Assembly (NCBI GenBank): GCA_963575745.1
Contig: CAUYUJ010007446.1
Span: 353,501 to 417,500, forward strand
DNA from: Prorocentrum cordatum
Taxonomy: Eukaryota; Sar; Dinophyceae; Prorocentrales; Prorocentraceae
Length of the DNA stretch: 64,000 nt
Direction of reading: 5' to 3'
Shown: positions 43,325 through 54,230 of the stretch, in pieces
How positions within the stretch are numbered: the stretch's first letter is position 1
Layout: each line of letters opens with the position of its first letter
Notes under the pieces: model-generated
The model's database searches: none
What the model was told of the DNA's origin: nothing
What the model saw: the letters and a program-made list of their open reading frames with translations, nothing else
Program-made: the position numbers and the translations under genes

Positions 43325-43440
43325 TTGAGGACTTCTGTTACGCTCGTCTCCTCCTCCGCCCACTCCTCCTCCTCCTCCTCCTTCTCCTCCTTCTCCTGCT
43401 CCTCCTCCTCCTGCTCCTCCTCTTGCTCCTCATCCTCCTT
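43325..43440. repeat. TCC microsatellite
   Basis: Imperfect CTC/TCC triplets. Confidence 0.9.
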
Positions 43441-43677
43441 CGGGGGGGCGGCGGGCATCTGCAGGAACGGGAGCAAGAGGGGCAGGAGGAGGAGGAGGAG
43501 CAAAGGCAGGATGCCCATGAGCAAGCGGGGGGGGGATAATATCTGGATGAGGATGAGGCGAAGGACCAGGAGCACAAATGGAAGAGGCGCACGGTCGAGG
43601 GCGAGGGCGAGGGGCCTCAGAAGGGCGACGTGGAGACGGAGGGGGATCAGGAAGAGGCAGAGGTTGATGGACAGCAG

Positions 43678-43752
43678 GAGGGGGAGGAGGAGGAGGAGGA
43701 GGAGGAGGAGGAGGAGGAGGAGGAGGAGGAGGAGGAGGAGGAGGAGGAGCGA
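43678..43752. repeat. GGA microsatellite
   Basis: GGA triplet run. Confidence 0.95.
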
Positions 43753-43959
43753 GAGGAGAATAACGGGCAGGGGCGATGCGACAACAGCAGGGGAGAAGGA
43801 GGGCCGGGGCCGGGGCGGAGAGAGGATGGAGTGGAGGAGCCAAGGGAGGACGGATGATGCAGGAAGCCATTTTGGCCGTTACGCAGCGCTGGAAGACCGA
43901 ATCCGCGAGAATGATTTCAAATTTCAAATCCTCCGGGTAATCAGTTTGCTTGACATCTT

Positions 43960-44110
43960 GGTGGTCAGATTGGGGCCATCTTGGACCATCTTGGGGGCCT
44001 CTTGGGCCGTCTGGGAGGCGTCTTGGACGGCTCGGGTCGCTCTTGGGTCGACGCGGGGACCTCTGCCTCTGCGACCGTTTTAGAGGCCTCTTGGGACCTT
44101 CTGGTGCCGT
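43960..44110. repeat. degenerate CTCTTGGGGCC array 3
   Basis: GGGGCCATCTTGGACC, GGGGCCTCTTGGGCCG and similar words, 200 bp after a GGA microsatellite. Confidence 0.6.
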
Positions 44111-45290
44111 GTTGGTGTCCTCCGTCCCCCAGGAAGGTCACGCGGGGCGCACCAGAAGTCACGCAACCAGCCTCAAGAGTCACGCGAGCAGCCCCAATAC
44201 GTATTTGGCCCCTGGACCCCTCAAGGAGTGTTGCAATCCTGGATACAGTGGGCGGCCGAACGGGACCTGCGGACATTCGGATATACGATCGTTATGCGTG
44301 TCGCGCCGCCGTTTCTGGCCCAGTCTTCGGCGCGACACGCGAACCACGTCCCCACGTTTAGGCGTGAGCGTCCCGAGCTTCTCCCCACCTCCACCCCGGG
44401 GGCAGAGCAACATTTTTTCCGTTTGTATCGCATGGCGCATCGCCGGAGCCGCCGCCGCGACACATTCAGCAACACTTAGTGACCGTACTCCCATTTCGCG
44501 CGACGGGGAGCGCGAAATTGGCCGATTGAGGCAGGGCGTTGGTCGAAATTTCAACCAAATGAATCACACACACAGGGAATGCTGCGGTCGGCGCTTTGGG
44601 GGAAAACACTAGTGTCAACCAGATCTGGGGCCCGGGGGGTCGGGCGTTACGTAGTGGCTGGGCGATAAACCGGTGGCGTGAGGAAAGGCGCACCATTTAT
44701 GGCCCCAAGAAAGCCTTAAAGGGGCCTCCTTAGGGCCCACACGGGGCACGGAAGGTGCACGTTTGTCCCCCCCCCCGATTTATTGCCCCCGCGCTGAGCA
44801 ACGCCGAACATCCTCGCGTTCCTCCCGTTCGCCCCTGCGAACAGCGTGGTTCCTGCGAGTCTGTGCCCGCGCGCATGATGGTTGGCCTGGCAATGGAGGA
44901 GGAAGGAGCGAGCACAGACCCTGCTCTCTCCCAGGAGGGGGGGGGGGGAAGGGGGGGGGGGTCAGGAGGAGAAACAAAACAGACACGAGTATTCGTCGAT
45001 TCCCAGGGAATCACCAGGCAACTCGCCCCTTGGCCCCCCGCCAGCCCCACGTCAAGGGGCGAACATACATACGGGTGCAGTACCGTGCTGGATGCGATGC
45101 ACTCGGCTGGGCCAAGCAGGGGAAAACCCAATGCTGCATCCAATGTCGAACGTGATCCATATTCCAACGCTGTGTCTGCATGATGCGCCCCGAACCCCAG
45201 ACCAACGAAGCCGCCGATCATTCCTGACCGCCCGTGCGTGGCATGGTGCTGCTTGGTTACGGCTGGAAGATGTCTTCCCCGCCTGGACTA
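44111..45290. other. no gene recognised
   Basis: It holds a 19-base G-rich run near 44940. Frames overlap on both strands without domains. Confidence 0.4.
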
Positions 45291-47280
45291 CAATTGCCAG
45301 CGACATATCCTCACATCCATCGCTTCACATTGCCAGCGCACTATCCTCACCCCCAGACCTGAAACTGCCAGCGAGGTATCCTCAGCCCCCTGGCCGAAAA
45401 CTGCCACCGAGATACCCTCACCCCCTTGACTTGAAGCTGCCAGCGAAACATCCTCATACCCCTCGCTTAACACTGCCAGCGAACTATTCTCACCCCCTGG
45501 CCTAAAATTGCCAGTGAGATATCCTCACGCCCCTGACCTAAAACTGTCAGCGACATATCCTCAACCCCCTTGCGTAAAACTGCCAGCGAGATATCCTCAC
45601 AACCATCGCTTAATATTGCCAGCGGAATATCCTCACACCCTAGCCGAAACCTGCCAGCGAAATATCCTCACACCCCTCGCTTAAAATTGCCAGCGACCAC
45701 CCCCTGGCCTAAAACTGCCAGTGAGATATCCTCAACCCCCTGGCCGAACACTGCCAGCGAAATATCCCCACACCCCTCGCTCAAAACTGCCACCGAAATA
45801 TCCTCACACCCCTCGCTAAAAAATTGCCAGCGAAGTATCCTCAACCCCCTGGCCTAAAACTGCCAGCGAAATTTCCTGACACCTCTCGCTTACTGTAAAA
45901 CTGCCAGCGAAATATCCTCACCCCCTGGCCGAAAACTTTCAGCGAGATATCCTCACACCCCTCGCTTGAAATTGCCAGCGGCCACCCCCTGGCATAAAAC
46001 TGCCAGCGAGATATCCTCACCCCTGGCCTAAAACTGCCAGCGAAATATCCTCATACCCCTCGCTTAAAACTGCCAGCGACATATCCTCGCACTCATGGCC
46101 TAAAATTGCTATCGAAGTATCCTCACCCCCTGGCCTAAAACTGCCAGCGAGAGATCCTCAACCCCCTGGCCTAAAACTGCCAGCGAAGCATCCTCACATC
46201 CCTCGCTTAAAACTGCCAGCGACATATCCTCAACCCCCTTGCGTAAAACTGCCAGCGAAATATCCTCACACATCTCACGTAAAATTGGCAGCGAAATATC
46301 CTCACACCCTAGCCGAACACTGCCAGCGAAATATCCTCACACACCTCGCTCAAAATTGCCAGCGATCACCCCCTGGCCCAAAACTGCCAGTGAGATATCC
46401 TCAACCCCCTGGCCGAACACTGCCAGCGAAATATCCCCACACCCCTCGCTCAAAACTGCCACCGAAGTATCCTCACATCCCTCGCTTAAAATTGCCAGCG
46501 AAGTATCCTCACCCCCCTGGCCTAAAACTGCCAGCGAAATATCCTGCCACCTCTCGCTTATTGTAGCACTGCCAGCGAAACATCCTTACCCCCTGGCCGA
46601 AAACTTTCAGCGAGGTATCCTCACACCCCTCGCTTGAACTTGCCAGCGAAATATCCTCACCCCCTGGCCTAAAACTGCCAGCGACATATCCTCACACTCC
46701 TGGCCTAAAATTGCAATCGAAGTATCCTCACCCCCTGGCCTAAAACTGCCAGCGAGAGATCCTCAACCCCCTGGCCTAAAACTGCCAGCGAAGTATCCTC
46801 ACACCCCTCGCTTAAAACTGCCAGCGAAATATCCTCACCCCCCTGGCCGAAAACTGCCAGCGAAATATCCTCACACCCCTTGCTCAAATCTGCCAGCGAA
46901 GTATCCTCACACCCCTCGCTTAAAGTTGCCAGCGAAGTATCCTCAACCCCTGGTCTAAAACTGCCAGCGAGATATCCTTTAACCCTCTGGCCTAAAACTA
47001 CCAGTGACATATCCTCATACCCCTCGCTTAACATTGCCAGCGAACTATTCTCACCCCCTGTCCGAAAACTGCCAGCGAAATATCCTCACACTCCTGACCT
47101 AAAACTGCCAGCGAAATATCCTCACCCCCCTGGCCTAAAACTCCAGCGAACTATTCTCACCCCCTTGCCTAAAACTGCCAGCGAGGCATCCTGAACCCCC
47201 TGACTTAAACTGCCATCGAAATATCCTCACACATTCTGACTTACAACTGCCAGCGAAATGCCCTCGCCGCAGGGAATAAA
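45291..47280. repeat. 36-bp satellite, about 50 copies, with higher-order period
   Basis: The unit AACTGCCAGCGAAATATCCT + CACCCCCTGGCCTAA alternates with a variant whose second half is CACACCCCTCGCTTAA. A 12-residue frame (LPAKYPHTPRLK) stays open for long runs because 36 is a multiple of three. A block starting TTGCGTAAAACTGCCAGCGA at 45570 recurs at 46239 with the same order of variants, so a higher-order unit of 669 bp was duplicated. Confidence 0.95.
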
Positions 47281-48529
47281 ACTGCCATCTAACGGCAATG
47301 GTAATTCAGTTCAGTTTTTTCAGTCGTTCTGTCAGTAAGTTCTGTCTACTTCCCGAAAATCTAATTACGGGCTGCGCCCGTAAAATATGGAGAGGTATGG
47401 GAATTTTTGGGGAAGACGACAACCCAGAAAATATTGGAAAACATTGGGAGTCCTTGGATTTGTAGTTATTTGTTTGCGTGTCCCTTGGCCCCTTCAGGGG
47501 GGGAGTCAGGGGACCGGAAAGCTTGCAGGGGCAGGGCGCGGAGGAGGCAAAAGGCGAAAGAGAGGAACAGAGAGGAACGAATGAAAAGGAGGAAGGAAGA
47601 GGAGGAAGACGAAGGGTGAATAATGAGGAGGAAGGGAGGCACGATGAAGCGATGATGAGAAGAGATGGCTCCTCCACGAGCGTTGAGGAGGAGGAGGAGG
47701 AGGAGGAGGAGGAGGAGGAGGAGGAGGAGGAGGAGGAGGAGGAGGAGGAGGAGGCGGGCGCGAGGAGGAGAGGCAAGCAGAAGGAAGGGAAATGGGGCCT
47801 GTCGTTCACATCGGCCTGCTGCCTATCACGACAGGCCTTCTCCCCAGTGTTGGGGCTTTCCGTGCGTCCGAGACCGCCCAGGAGGCCCGAGCATCGCTCC
47901 CAAACTGCCCAGCGTCGCCCCCGACCCGTCCTGCGGGGAAGGGGTGACGAGGAGAGAGCTGCCGACAGCTGCTGGCGCCCGTCCGGGGCCAGAGGCTCAC
48001 GGACCCCGACCCGTCTTCCCCGGGGCGGGCGCGGCCCCTCCCACGGCCTGCGCGCGGCCGCGGGAGCGCCGTCGCCGTCGCCGGAGGAGGAGGAGGAGGA
48101 GGAGGAGGAGGAGGAGGAGGAGGAGGAGGAGGAGGACGAGGAGGAGGAGGAGGAGGAGGAGGAGGAGGAGGAGGAGGGGGAGGAGGGGGAGGAGGAGGAG
48201 GACGAGGGCGAGGAACATGGCGAGGAGGAGAGAAAGGGAGGAGGGAGATCGGCGCAGATCCACCTTCATTGATTCCCAAGCCCTGCCGACCCTGCCCAGA
48301 ACACGCCGAGCGCCCAGAGTCCGACGACTCCGAAGAGAACGAGCCCTTGCTGCTCCTCTCAAGGACCGCACCAGGGGGAGCGGTGGCAGTGCTTCCGAGC
48401 CTTATTTTGCAATGACTCCTCTCGTTAGCGTGTTCCAGATCTGCGTATTCCTTCCCCCATCTTTCTCCTGGCCAACCCTTCGTCCTCTCGTTCCCCCCGG
48501 AGAAGAAAAAAACATCCAAGCGCTTATGA
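47281..48529. other. unassigned; two long GGA microsatellites
   Basis: GGA runs lie at about 47683-47753 and 48086-48215. The sequence between them has open frames on both strands without a domain. Confidence 0.5.
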
Positions 48530-50160
48530 GGGGGGGGTGGGGGCTTCCTTCGGGCGCGCGAGAGGGGACGGGAGAGACTGGAGTGCCGGGGTGGGAGAGG
48601 GGGGTGCTCCTCCTCCGGCGCGCGAGAGCGGAAGAGAAACAGACTGGAGTGCCGAGGGGCTGGGGGGGGGGACAGGAGGGTGCTCTCCTTTTCCCCGCGT
48701 GGGAAGGGAAGAAACAAATCTGAGTGCTGGAGCGGGGTGGGGCGCCCCTCTGGCGCGCGAGAACGGAAGAGAGAGACAGGAGTGCCAGGGAAGGGGGGGG
48801 GGTGCTCTCCCGCTTCCCGCGCGGGAGGGGAGAATATCATCCGACCTCCCGGGGGGAGGGGGGTTTCTCCTCCGGCGCGCGAGAGGGGGCGAGAGAGACT
48901 GGTGTGCTGGAGGGGGGCTTTCTTTCTGTCCCCGCGCCGAACAGGAAGAGGAAAACATTCGAGTGCTGGGGGGCGGGCTCCTCCTCCGGCGCGCGCGAGG
49001 CGAAGAGAGAGAGGCTGGAGTACCGGGGGAGTGGAGGGCTCTTCCTCTGTGTGCCAGGAGGTGCCCCCCCCCCGCCCCCGCCCGAGGGAACTATACCCAA
49101 CGACCAGCCACTGAGGGGGGGGGGGGGGTGCGACCGCGGGGGGGGGGGGGGGGCGACAAGGAGGGGCACCCCTCCCCCCCGTTCGGCACGCGAAACGGAG
49201 GGGGCGAGGCGGAAGGAGGTGAACTCCCCCCCTTCCCCTCTCTTTCCGTGCTGAGTCCTGGGGGGGGTGCTCCTCCTCCGGCGCGCGAGTGGGGAAGAGA
49301 GAGAGAGAGTGGTGAAGAGAGAGAGAGGATGGGCAGAAAGGTGGTCTCTTTCACAGCACAGCCGCGCCGAATGGGAATAGGAACAATAATGTAAGCCCTG
49401 GGGAGGGGGAGGGGGGGTGTTCGGCGCGCGCGAGGGGAAAAGAGAGAGAGAGAGACTGTAGTGCCGGTGGGGGTGCTCTCCCTTTCCCCGCGCGGGAGGG
49501 GAAGAGGAACAAATCCGAGTCCTGGGGGGGGGCTCCTCTCCGGCGCGCGAGAGCGGAAGAGAAAGATTGGAGTGTCAGTGTCAGGGGGGGCAGGGGGGGG
49601 CTGCTGCTCCTCTCTCCTCGCGGGGGGAAGAGAAAAAAATGCGATTGCTGGAGAGGGGGGTCCCTCGGGCGCGCGAGAGGGGAAGAGACTGGAGTGCTGG
49701 GAGGGGTGCTGCATTTCAGCCGCGCGGAAAGGGACAAGTATAAAGTCCGAGTCCTGGGGGGCGGGGGGGGGCGAGGGGCTCATCCTCCGGCGCGGGAGAG
49801 GGGAAGAGAGTGACTGGAGCGCCGGGGGGGGGGGAGGGGGTGCTCTCCGTTTCCCCGCGTTGAAAGGGAAGAAAAACAAATTCGAGTGCTGGAGCGGGGG
49901 GGGGGCGCTCCTCCTCCGGCGCGCGAGAAGGGAAGAGAGAGACAGGAGTGCCAGGGAGGGGGGGCCTTGCTCTCCCTCTCCACTCGCGGGAGGGGAGAAG
50001 AACTTCCGAGCTATGGGGGGGGGGTTCTTCTCCGGCGCGCGAGAGGGGAAGAGAGAGACGGGTGTGCTGGGGGGTTGGCTTACCCTCTTCCCGCGCGGAC
50101 TGGGAAGAGGCAAACACATGAGTGCTAGGGGGGGGGGGGCCCTCCTCCGCCTGCAAGGAG
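48530..50160. repeat. G-rich tandem array of two alternating units
   Basis: Unit 1 centres on CTCCTCCGGCGCGCGAGAGG and GGAAGAGAGAGACTGGAGTG. Unit 2 centres on TGCTCTCCCTTTCCCCGCGC and GAAGAGGAACAAATCCGAGT. They alternate every 60-75 bp, separated by G runs of 6-12, for about 1.6 kb. Long open frames here are artefacts. Confidence 0.85.
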
Positions 50161-50689
50161 GTGCCGCGCCCCTCTATTTTCACCCCGGCACGGAAACAGA
50201 GGGGGGAGCACCTCCTTCCACCTCCCCCCCTCCTTGTGGTTAACTGTTACATGCTGTTATATCTTCAATGCCTCCAAGGTTGTTATATATTTAATGCAAC
50301 GGTGAGCAATGTGACGTGATGTGGTGCTACCATGTAATGGGTCGTTGCGCCATGGAGCGTCTTGTTCTGCCATGCGTTGCAATGGTATGCCATGGGTTGC
50401 CACGCGTTGTGATACTTTTGTTATAGCGGCAAGAGGTGGCATTCAAGGCAAACTAACAGCATGCAAGCCTGGCCCTGCTAGGTAAGTCTAGGTTGTGCTA
50501 GCCATGCAATGCTGTGTGAAGCCGCTGCAATGGTGTACCATACCCTTCTAAACCCTAGCATATCTAGCTGCCCCATGGTGTGATATTTGAAGCAGTTCTA
50601 TGTTGCGCCCAGGTGTGTTAGACTGTGCTTTGCTTTGCATGGTGCTGCTATAATTCTTGCGTGCAGTCACATTGCAACGAACGCATCGC
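50161..50689. other. unassigned; degenerate TTGCGCCATGG words
   Basis: 50320-50420 has GTTGCGCCATGG, TTCTGCCATGCGTTGC and CCATGGGTTGCCACGCGTTG. Confidence 0.4.
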
Positions 50690-50917
50690 TCTGCCGGATA
50701 TCAAAACATGATTTGGGTCGCGCCTGGTTCATTTTGTGCTTGTTGTGTTTCCTGGCTTGACGAGATCCGTTCCTGTCGTGGTTGTCTATTACCTGGTCCG
50801 CCCGAGTCATGTCACCACTATTGGGCCCAATGTGATCACCAAATGCGTGGCATGATCTTGTCAAATGACCACCCGCAGCCATTTTGGCGCAGACTACGTG
50901 CCGCGGCCGGGACCTAG
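50690..50917 (+). pseudogene. LINE C-terminal zinc-binding remnant
   Basis: The frame reads FCACCVSWLDEIRSCRGC then ESCHHYWAQCDHQM and PQPFWRRLRAAAG to a stop at 50917. The CxxC-x(8-9)-H-H-x4-C pattern is like the zinc-binding tail found after reverse transcriptases of plant and protist LINEs. The RT itself is not present. Confidence 0.45.
50873..50893 (+). other. spliced-leader-like segment upstream of the transporter ATG
   Basis: 17 of 21 positions agree with the dinoflagellate spliced leader core, including the central AGCCATTTTGGC. It ends 36 bp before the ATG at 50930. The same bases also code PQPFWRR in the LINE-like remnant, so the match may be accidental. Confidence 0.35.
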
Positions 50918-50929
50918 ACCGTTGCTGTG

Positions 50930-51097
50930 ATGAGGGCCGCCCACGTGCAGACCAACGGCGAGTCAAATGGGTTTAGCACGGAGCATCCTCACAGCGACGA
51001 TTCCGACAGCTACTCGGAGTCGGATGAGGAGTCGGACAAAAACATATTGTCGTTTACAACTTTAGGCCTCATGCGGGGCCCTTCCCGCATTTTCTCG
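50930..51097 (+). CDS. DASS/SLC13-type anion transporter, exon 1 (N-terminus)
   Basis: The ATG at 50930 opens MRAAHVQTNGESNGFSTEHP, followed by an acidic Ser-rich stretch (SDDSDSYSESDEESDK) and NILSFTTLGLMRGPSRIFS. It is a hydrophilic cytosolic-type N-terminus without a signal peptide. The next coding block is in another frame, so an intron must follow. TCG|GTTCGC at 51098 with an AAG acceptor at 51186 gives the right phase (89 bp), but other choices are possible. Confidence 0.55.
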
Positions 51098-51186
51098 GTT
51101 CGCCTCGGGCTCCCTGTCGGAACCACCCTCCCCCGGAGAGGTCTGGGGAGTAACGGGATAGGTAGTCATTTTTGTGTTGTGCCAAG

Positions 51187-51658
51187 GAGGTCGCCGTCGG
51201 CAAGCGCGATTCTATGTTGGTCCCCTTTGTTCCCTTGCACGCAGCTCTGGCCGATGTCTTCTGCAACATCCCTCGCGTGCTGGTGTTGACGCTGATCGTG
51301 ATCATGACCATCTGCGGGATGCTTTTCATTCCCGAAGACCAGTTTACAGCAACGTACGTTGGTGGAAGCAACGACGGGATAGCCAGCACTCCCACATTCA
51401 GCGCTTGCGTGCATTACTGCGAGAAAACGTATCTGGATCCAAGTGGATTCGGGAGGGAATCGATCGGGGGCGAGGGGATCTGCGGAGTTAACGGAAGCAA
51501 AGTCAAATTCTGCCTCTTCAGATCAGAGGAGCCGTCGAACTGCACGAGGGTGACCACGAATGATATTACCGACGAGATGATGGACGAGTTGGGGCACTCC
51601 GTGAAGTGCAGCTTCAAGTACAAGGTGACGAATTGGCACCCGTACTTCGTCATTGGAG
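51187..51658 (+). CDS. DASS/SLC13-type anion transporter, exon 2 (TM1 and Cys-rich loop)
   Basis: It reads EVAVGKRDSMLVPFVPLHAA, then a membrane segment (VLVLTLIVIMTICGMLFI). A hydrophilic loop of about 95 residues follows, with six cysteines (FSACVHYC, GEGICG, VKFCLF, SNCTR, SVKCSF) and possible N-glycosylation sites (NGS, NCT). It ends HPYFVIG at the next intron. Family members usually have only a short loop here. The frame continues falsely into the intron, which makes the apparent ORF longer. Confidence 0.75.
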
Positions 51659-51805
51659 GCCTGGCGATCGTCCCCGCCCGTTTGTGTATCTATACATATA
51701 TATACTTCCTTCTTGTCCTCATTCTCTGCTCAATCGCCTCGCTCATGTAGCATGCCTTGTTCTTGTTTTACCACTGGCCTATAGTTTCCCCCTGCTCCAC
51801 GGGAG
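51659..51805 (+). other. transporter intron 2 (GC-AG, 147 bp) flanked by 16-bp direct repeats
   Basis: GGAGGCCTGGCGATCG occurs at 51655-51670 and 51802-51817. Splicing GGAG|GCCTGG … CGGGAG|GCCTGG removes one copy and keeps the frame (FVIGGLAIAITLVIQG). The GC donor fits dinoflagellate usage. The interior is AT-richer (TATACATATATATAC) than the exons. I see no inverted repeat. Confidence 0.8.
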
Positions 51806-51922
51806 GCCTGGCGATCGCCATCACGCTCGTCATACAGGGGCTCGAGCCCGAGGTCGCCCTACTCGGCGCGGTCGCCATATTCGCCGCGGCGGGGGTAGTC
51901 ACCGTCAAGCAGGCCACCGCAG
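51806..51922 (+). CDS. DASS/SLC13-type anion transporter, exon 3 (TM2)
   Basis: It reads GGLAIAITLVIQGLEPEVAL then LGAVAIFAAAGVVTVKQATA, matching the TM2 region of the family, and ends in phase 1 at a GCAG|GTTGGC donor. CCGCAGG is present at both edges of the intron that follows. Confidence 0.85.
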
Positions 51923-53529
51923 GTTGGCCAGCATCGGGCAAGACGAGCAATTCCCACCCTCCTCCCGCAAGCTCTCCTCCCCTTTCTCCTCCCCCTCCCT
52001 CCCGCCCTGCCTCCGTCACCCCCTCCGGCTCGCGGAGCTTCCGCTGCAAGCGCAGTGGCGAAGCTGCGGAGGCTTGCGGCCGCAGTGGGGCGGGCCAGTC
52101 GGCTCGAGCAATCGAGGCGAAGCTTCTGGTGGGCCCGCCGCGGATGGCGAGGCCAAGTTCGGTCCCCCCAGGGGGGGATCTCACCACCCACCAAACCACC
52201 CCAACCCAACCCGAAAGCCTCACTTTGCCCTACATTCCCAGTGGGGAGGTGTTGGGAAGCATCGAACAAAAAGCGTGTGGAACCCGTACACCCCCCCCCA
52301 GCCCGAAATGCGGGTCTTCGGGTTAGTTTTGGGTGCTCTGGTAGGAAGTCATGATCAGAGGGCGACCGCGAACCCTGTGGGACCTCGGCGGAACTCGGGG
52401 GCCCTCGAGAGGGGGGGGGGCCTCGGGGGGGACTGGGGGGGGCCTCTGCGGGGGGGTGGGGGTGGGCCTCTGGGGGGCCTCGGCGGGTGTCTTCAGCTCC
52501 GAGTAGAGTTTCACGCCCCTCGGGAGGGGCCCTTGCCACCCGCCGGGGCTCGAAGGTGAACCGCGCTTCGAGGTCTGGGGTGGAGAGCTGCTTCTCCAGG
52601 GGGTCGTCGGAAGAGTGTGGACATAGTCACGAGTAGATGTTAGCCAGTGTGGGCCCCATGCAGTAAGTTGTTGCATTGTGAATGGGAAAGCTATGTGTTG
52701 TAAGCTCTGTGGTGCAGTATACATGGTGCACGCTAGGGGCGACAACGAGGCGGCAACGGGGGGCAACGTGGGAAAACCTCGCTGGACCCACAGCGCACAA
52801 GGCGGCAACGAGGCGGCAGCGGGCGGTCACGTGGCGAAACCTCGCTGGAACCACCAAGCGCACTAGGCGGCAATGAGGCGACAACGGGCGGCAGCGTGGC
52901 GAGACCTCACCCGACGCACGAAGCGGCAACGAGGCGGCAGCGGGCGGCAACGTGGCGAAACTTCGCCAGACCCATAGACATGCGGCAACGGGCGGCAATG
53001 TGGCGAAACTCGCCGGATCCACCCAGCGCACGAGGCGGCAACGTGGAGAATGTTTTTCTGGTCCATCCCAGCGCACGAGGCGGCAGCAAGGCGGCAACGG
53101 GCGGCACGTGGAAAATCTTTGTTGGACCCAACGAATTCCTTGGGGAGGCAAGCAAGAGCCCCAAAGGGCAAGCGCTGTGTGGGGAGTGATGGGAGGCTCG
53201 CGCGGCGCGAAGCGCAGAATTCAGAGCCCCAGTGGTGACTCGAAGGGCTCACGGTAGCTCCACGGGACCTCGGCGTGCCTCGGTGGACCGAGGCGGGCTG
53301 CCCTGGCCCACCGGCCTTGGTGGCGTTGGTGGCGTGCTCGGCAGTCTCGTTGGGCGTTCTCGTTTCGGCTTTTTGCTCCCTCTTCACCTTCGCTCTGGGG
53401 CCGACCATAGATTCGCGGCGACGGTGGCGAATCAGAACTCTGCTCCGGACAGTCCTATGTTACACGTGCTCGTGCAGAAGCGAGAGCCCAAGGAGAGCGC
53501 ACATCTCGGTTGGCCAGACCCTGCCGCAG
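51923..53529 (+). other. transporter intron 3 (GT-AG, about 1.6 kb)
   Basis: It starts GTTGGCC and ends GACCCTGCCGCAG. It contains a CT-rich tract, a G-rich stretch (52385-52500) and the 60-65 bp tandem repeat at 52735-53140. Confidence 0.8.
52735..53140. repeat. 60-65 bp tandem repeat inside transporter intron 3, six or seven copies
   Basis: The unit holds GGCGGCAACGAGGCGGCAGC, GGGCGGCAACGTGGCGAAAC and CTCGCTGGACCCACAGCGCA, with truncated copies near 52980. Confidence 0.85.
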
Positions 53530-53784
53530 GCTTCGCAAGCTCGAGCGTCATCGCCCTCGCGCTGCTCCTTCCCGTGGCAAAGGCCATGGAGGAGACGGGC
53601 CTGTTGGACCGGGCAGTCTCGGTGATGCTCGGGCAGCCCGACAGTTTCCCCGTCGCCCTCGTGCGGATGATGGTGCCCGTGGCGCTTCTCTCCGCCTGTC
53701 TGAGTAACACCGCGATCGTAGCCATGCTGGTCCCAGTGATCATCAGCTGGTCGCGCCGGCTCTCCCGGGGGGCCGAACGGCCAC
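53530..53784 (+). CDS. DASS/SLC13-type anion transporter, exon 4 (first SNT motif)
   Basis: It continues ATA|GFASSSVIALALLLPVAK, then AMEETGLLDRAVSVMLGQPD, a membrane segment, and LSNTAIVAMLVPVIISWSRR. The SNT (53703-53711) is the Na+/substrate-binding hairpin motif of this family. The natural donor is CCAC|GTAAGT (exon end 53784, phase 1). That phase does not match exon 5; a GC donor at 53780 would. Confidence 0.85.
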
Positions 53785-54230
53785 GTAAGTGCCTCCCTCT
53801 CGTCAGCATCCCCGTCCCGCCCAGGAAGGAGGAGAGTCCAGGAATTGGCGAGCGGGGGATGTGGGGAGGAGTTGAGGAGGAAGGCAGCAGGAGGGTTGTT
53901 GATTGTACCTGCACAGTTTGGGATGTGTCTGGCCCTCTTTTTTGGGCCTCTGGATGCGCTTTTGGCTACTTGTGGAGACCCCCGCGGGGTCTCCAGAGAC
54001 CTAGTTGAAAAATCCGCATGGGGGGAGGATGCTTGTGGTGCGCTGCAGGGCGTTCCGTGTAGCGTTCTCAGTGCGTCCCGAAGCGCTCTGGCCGCGGCGC
54101 CCCATACATCCACCCGATCCGGTGGCTCTCAGGGAGCCAGTTCCCGATTTGTCAGTACCTGATTTTGGCCGTATCCTACCCTCGTCTGGAGGCGTGAGGG
54201 GCCCGCGGTGAACTTGCTTCGGCCCCACAG

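Noticed and set aside
43866-43877. AGCCATTTTGGC identical to the core of the spliced leader
   Set aside because: Only 14 of 21 positions agree over the full leader; within chance for this window.
45291-47280. Several frames with LPAKYPHTP repeats that look like a repetitive protein
   Set aside because: 36-bp satellite without start context, splice sites or flanking unique coding sequence; frames break and shift at random.
48530-50160. Frames of up to 342 codons on both strands
   Set aside because: Produced by the G-rich tandem array; composition follows the repeat unit, not a protein.
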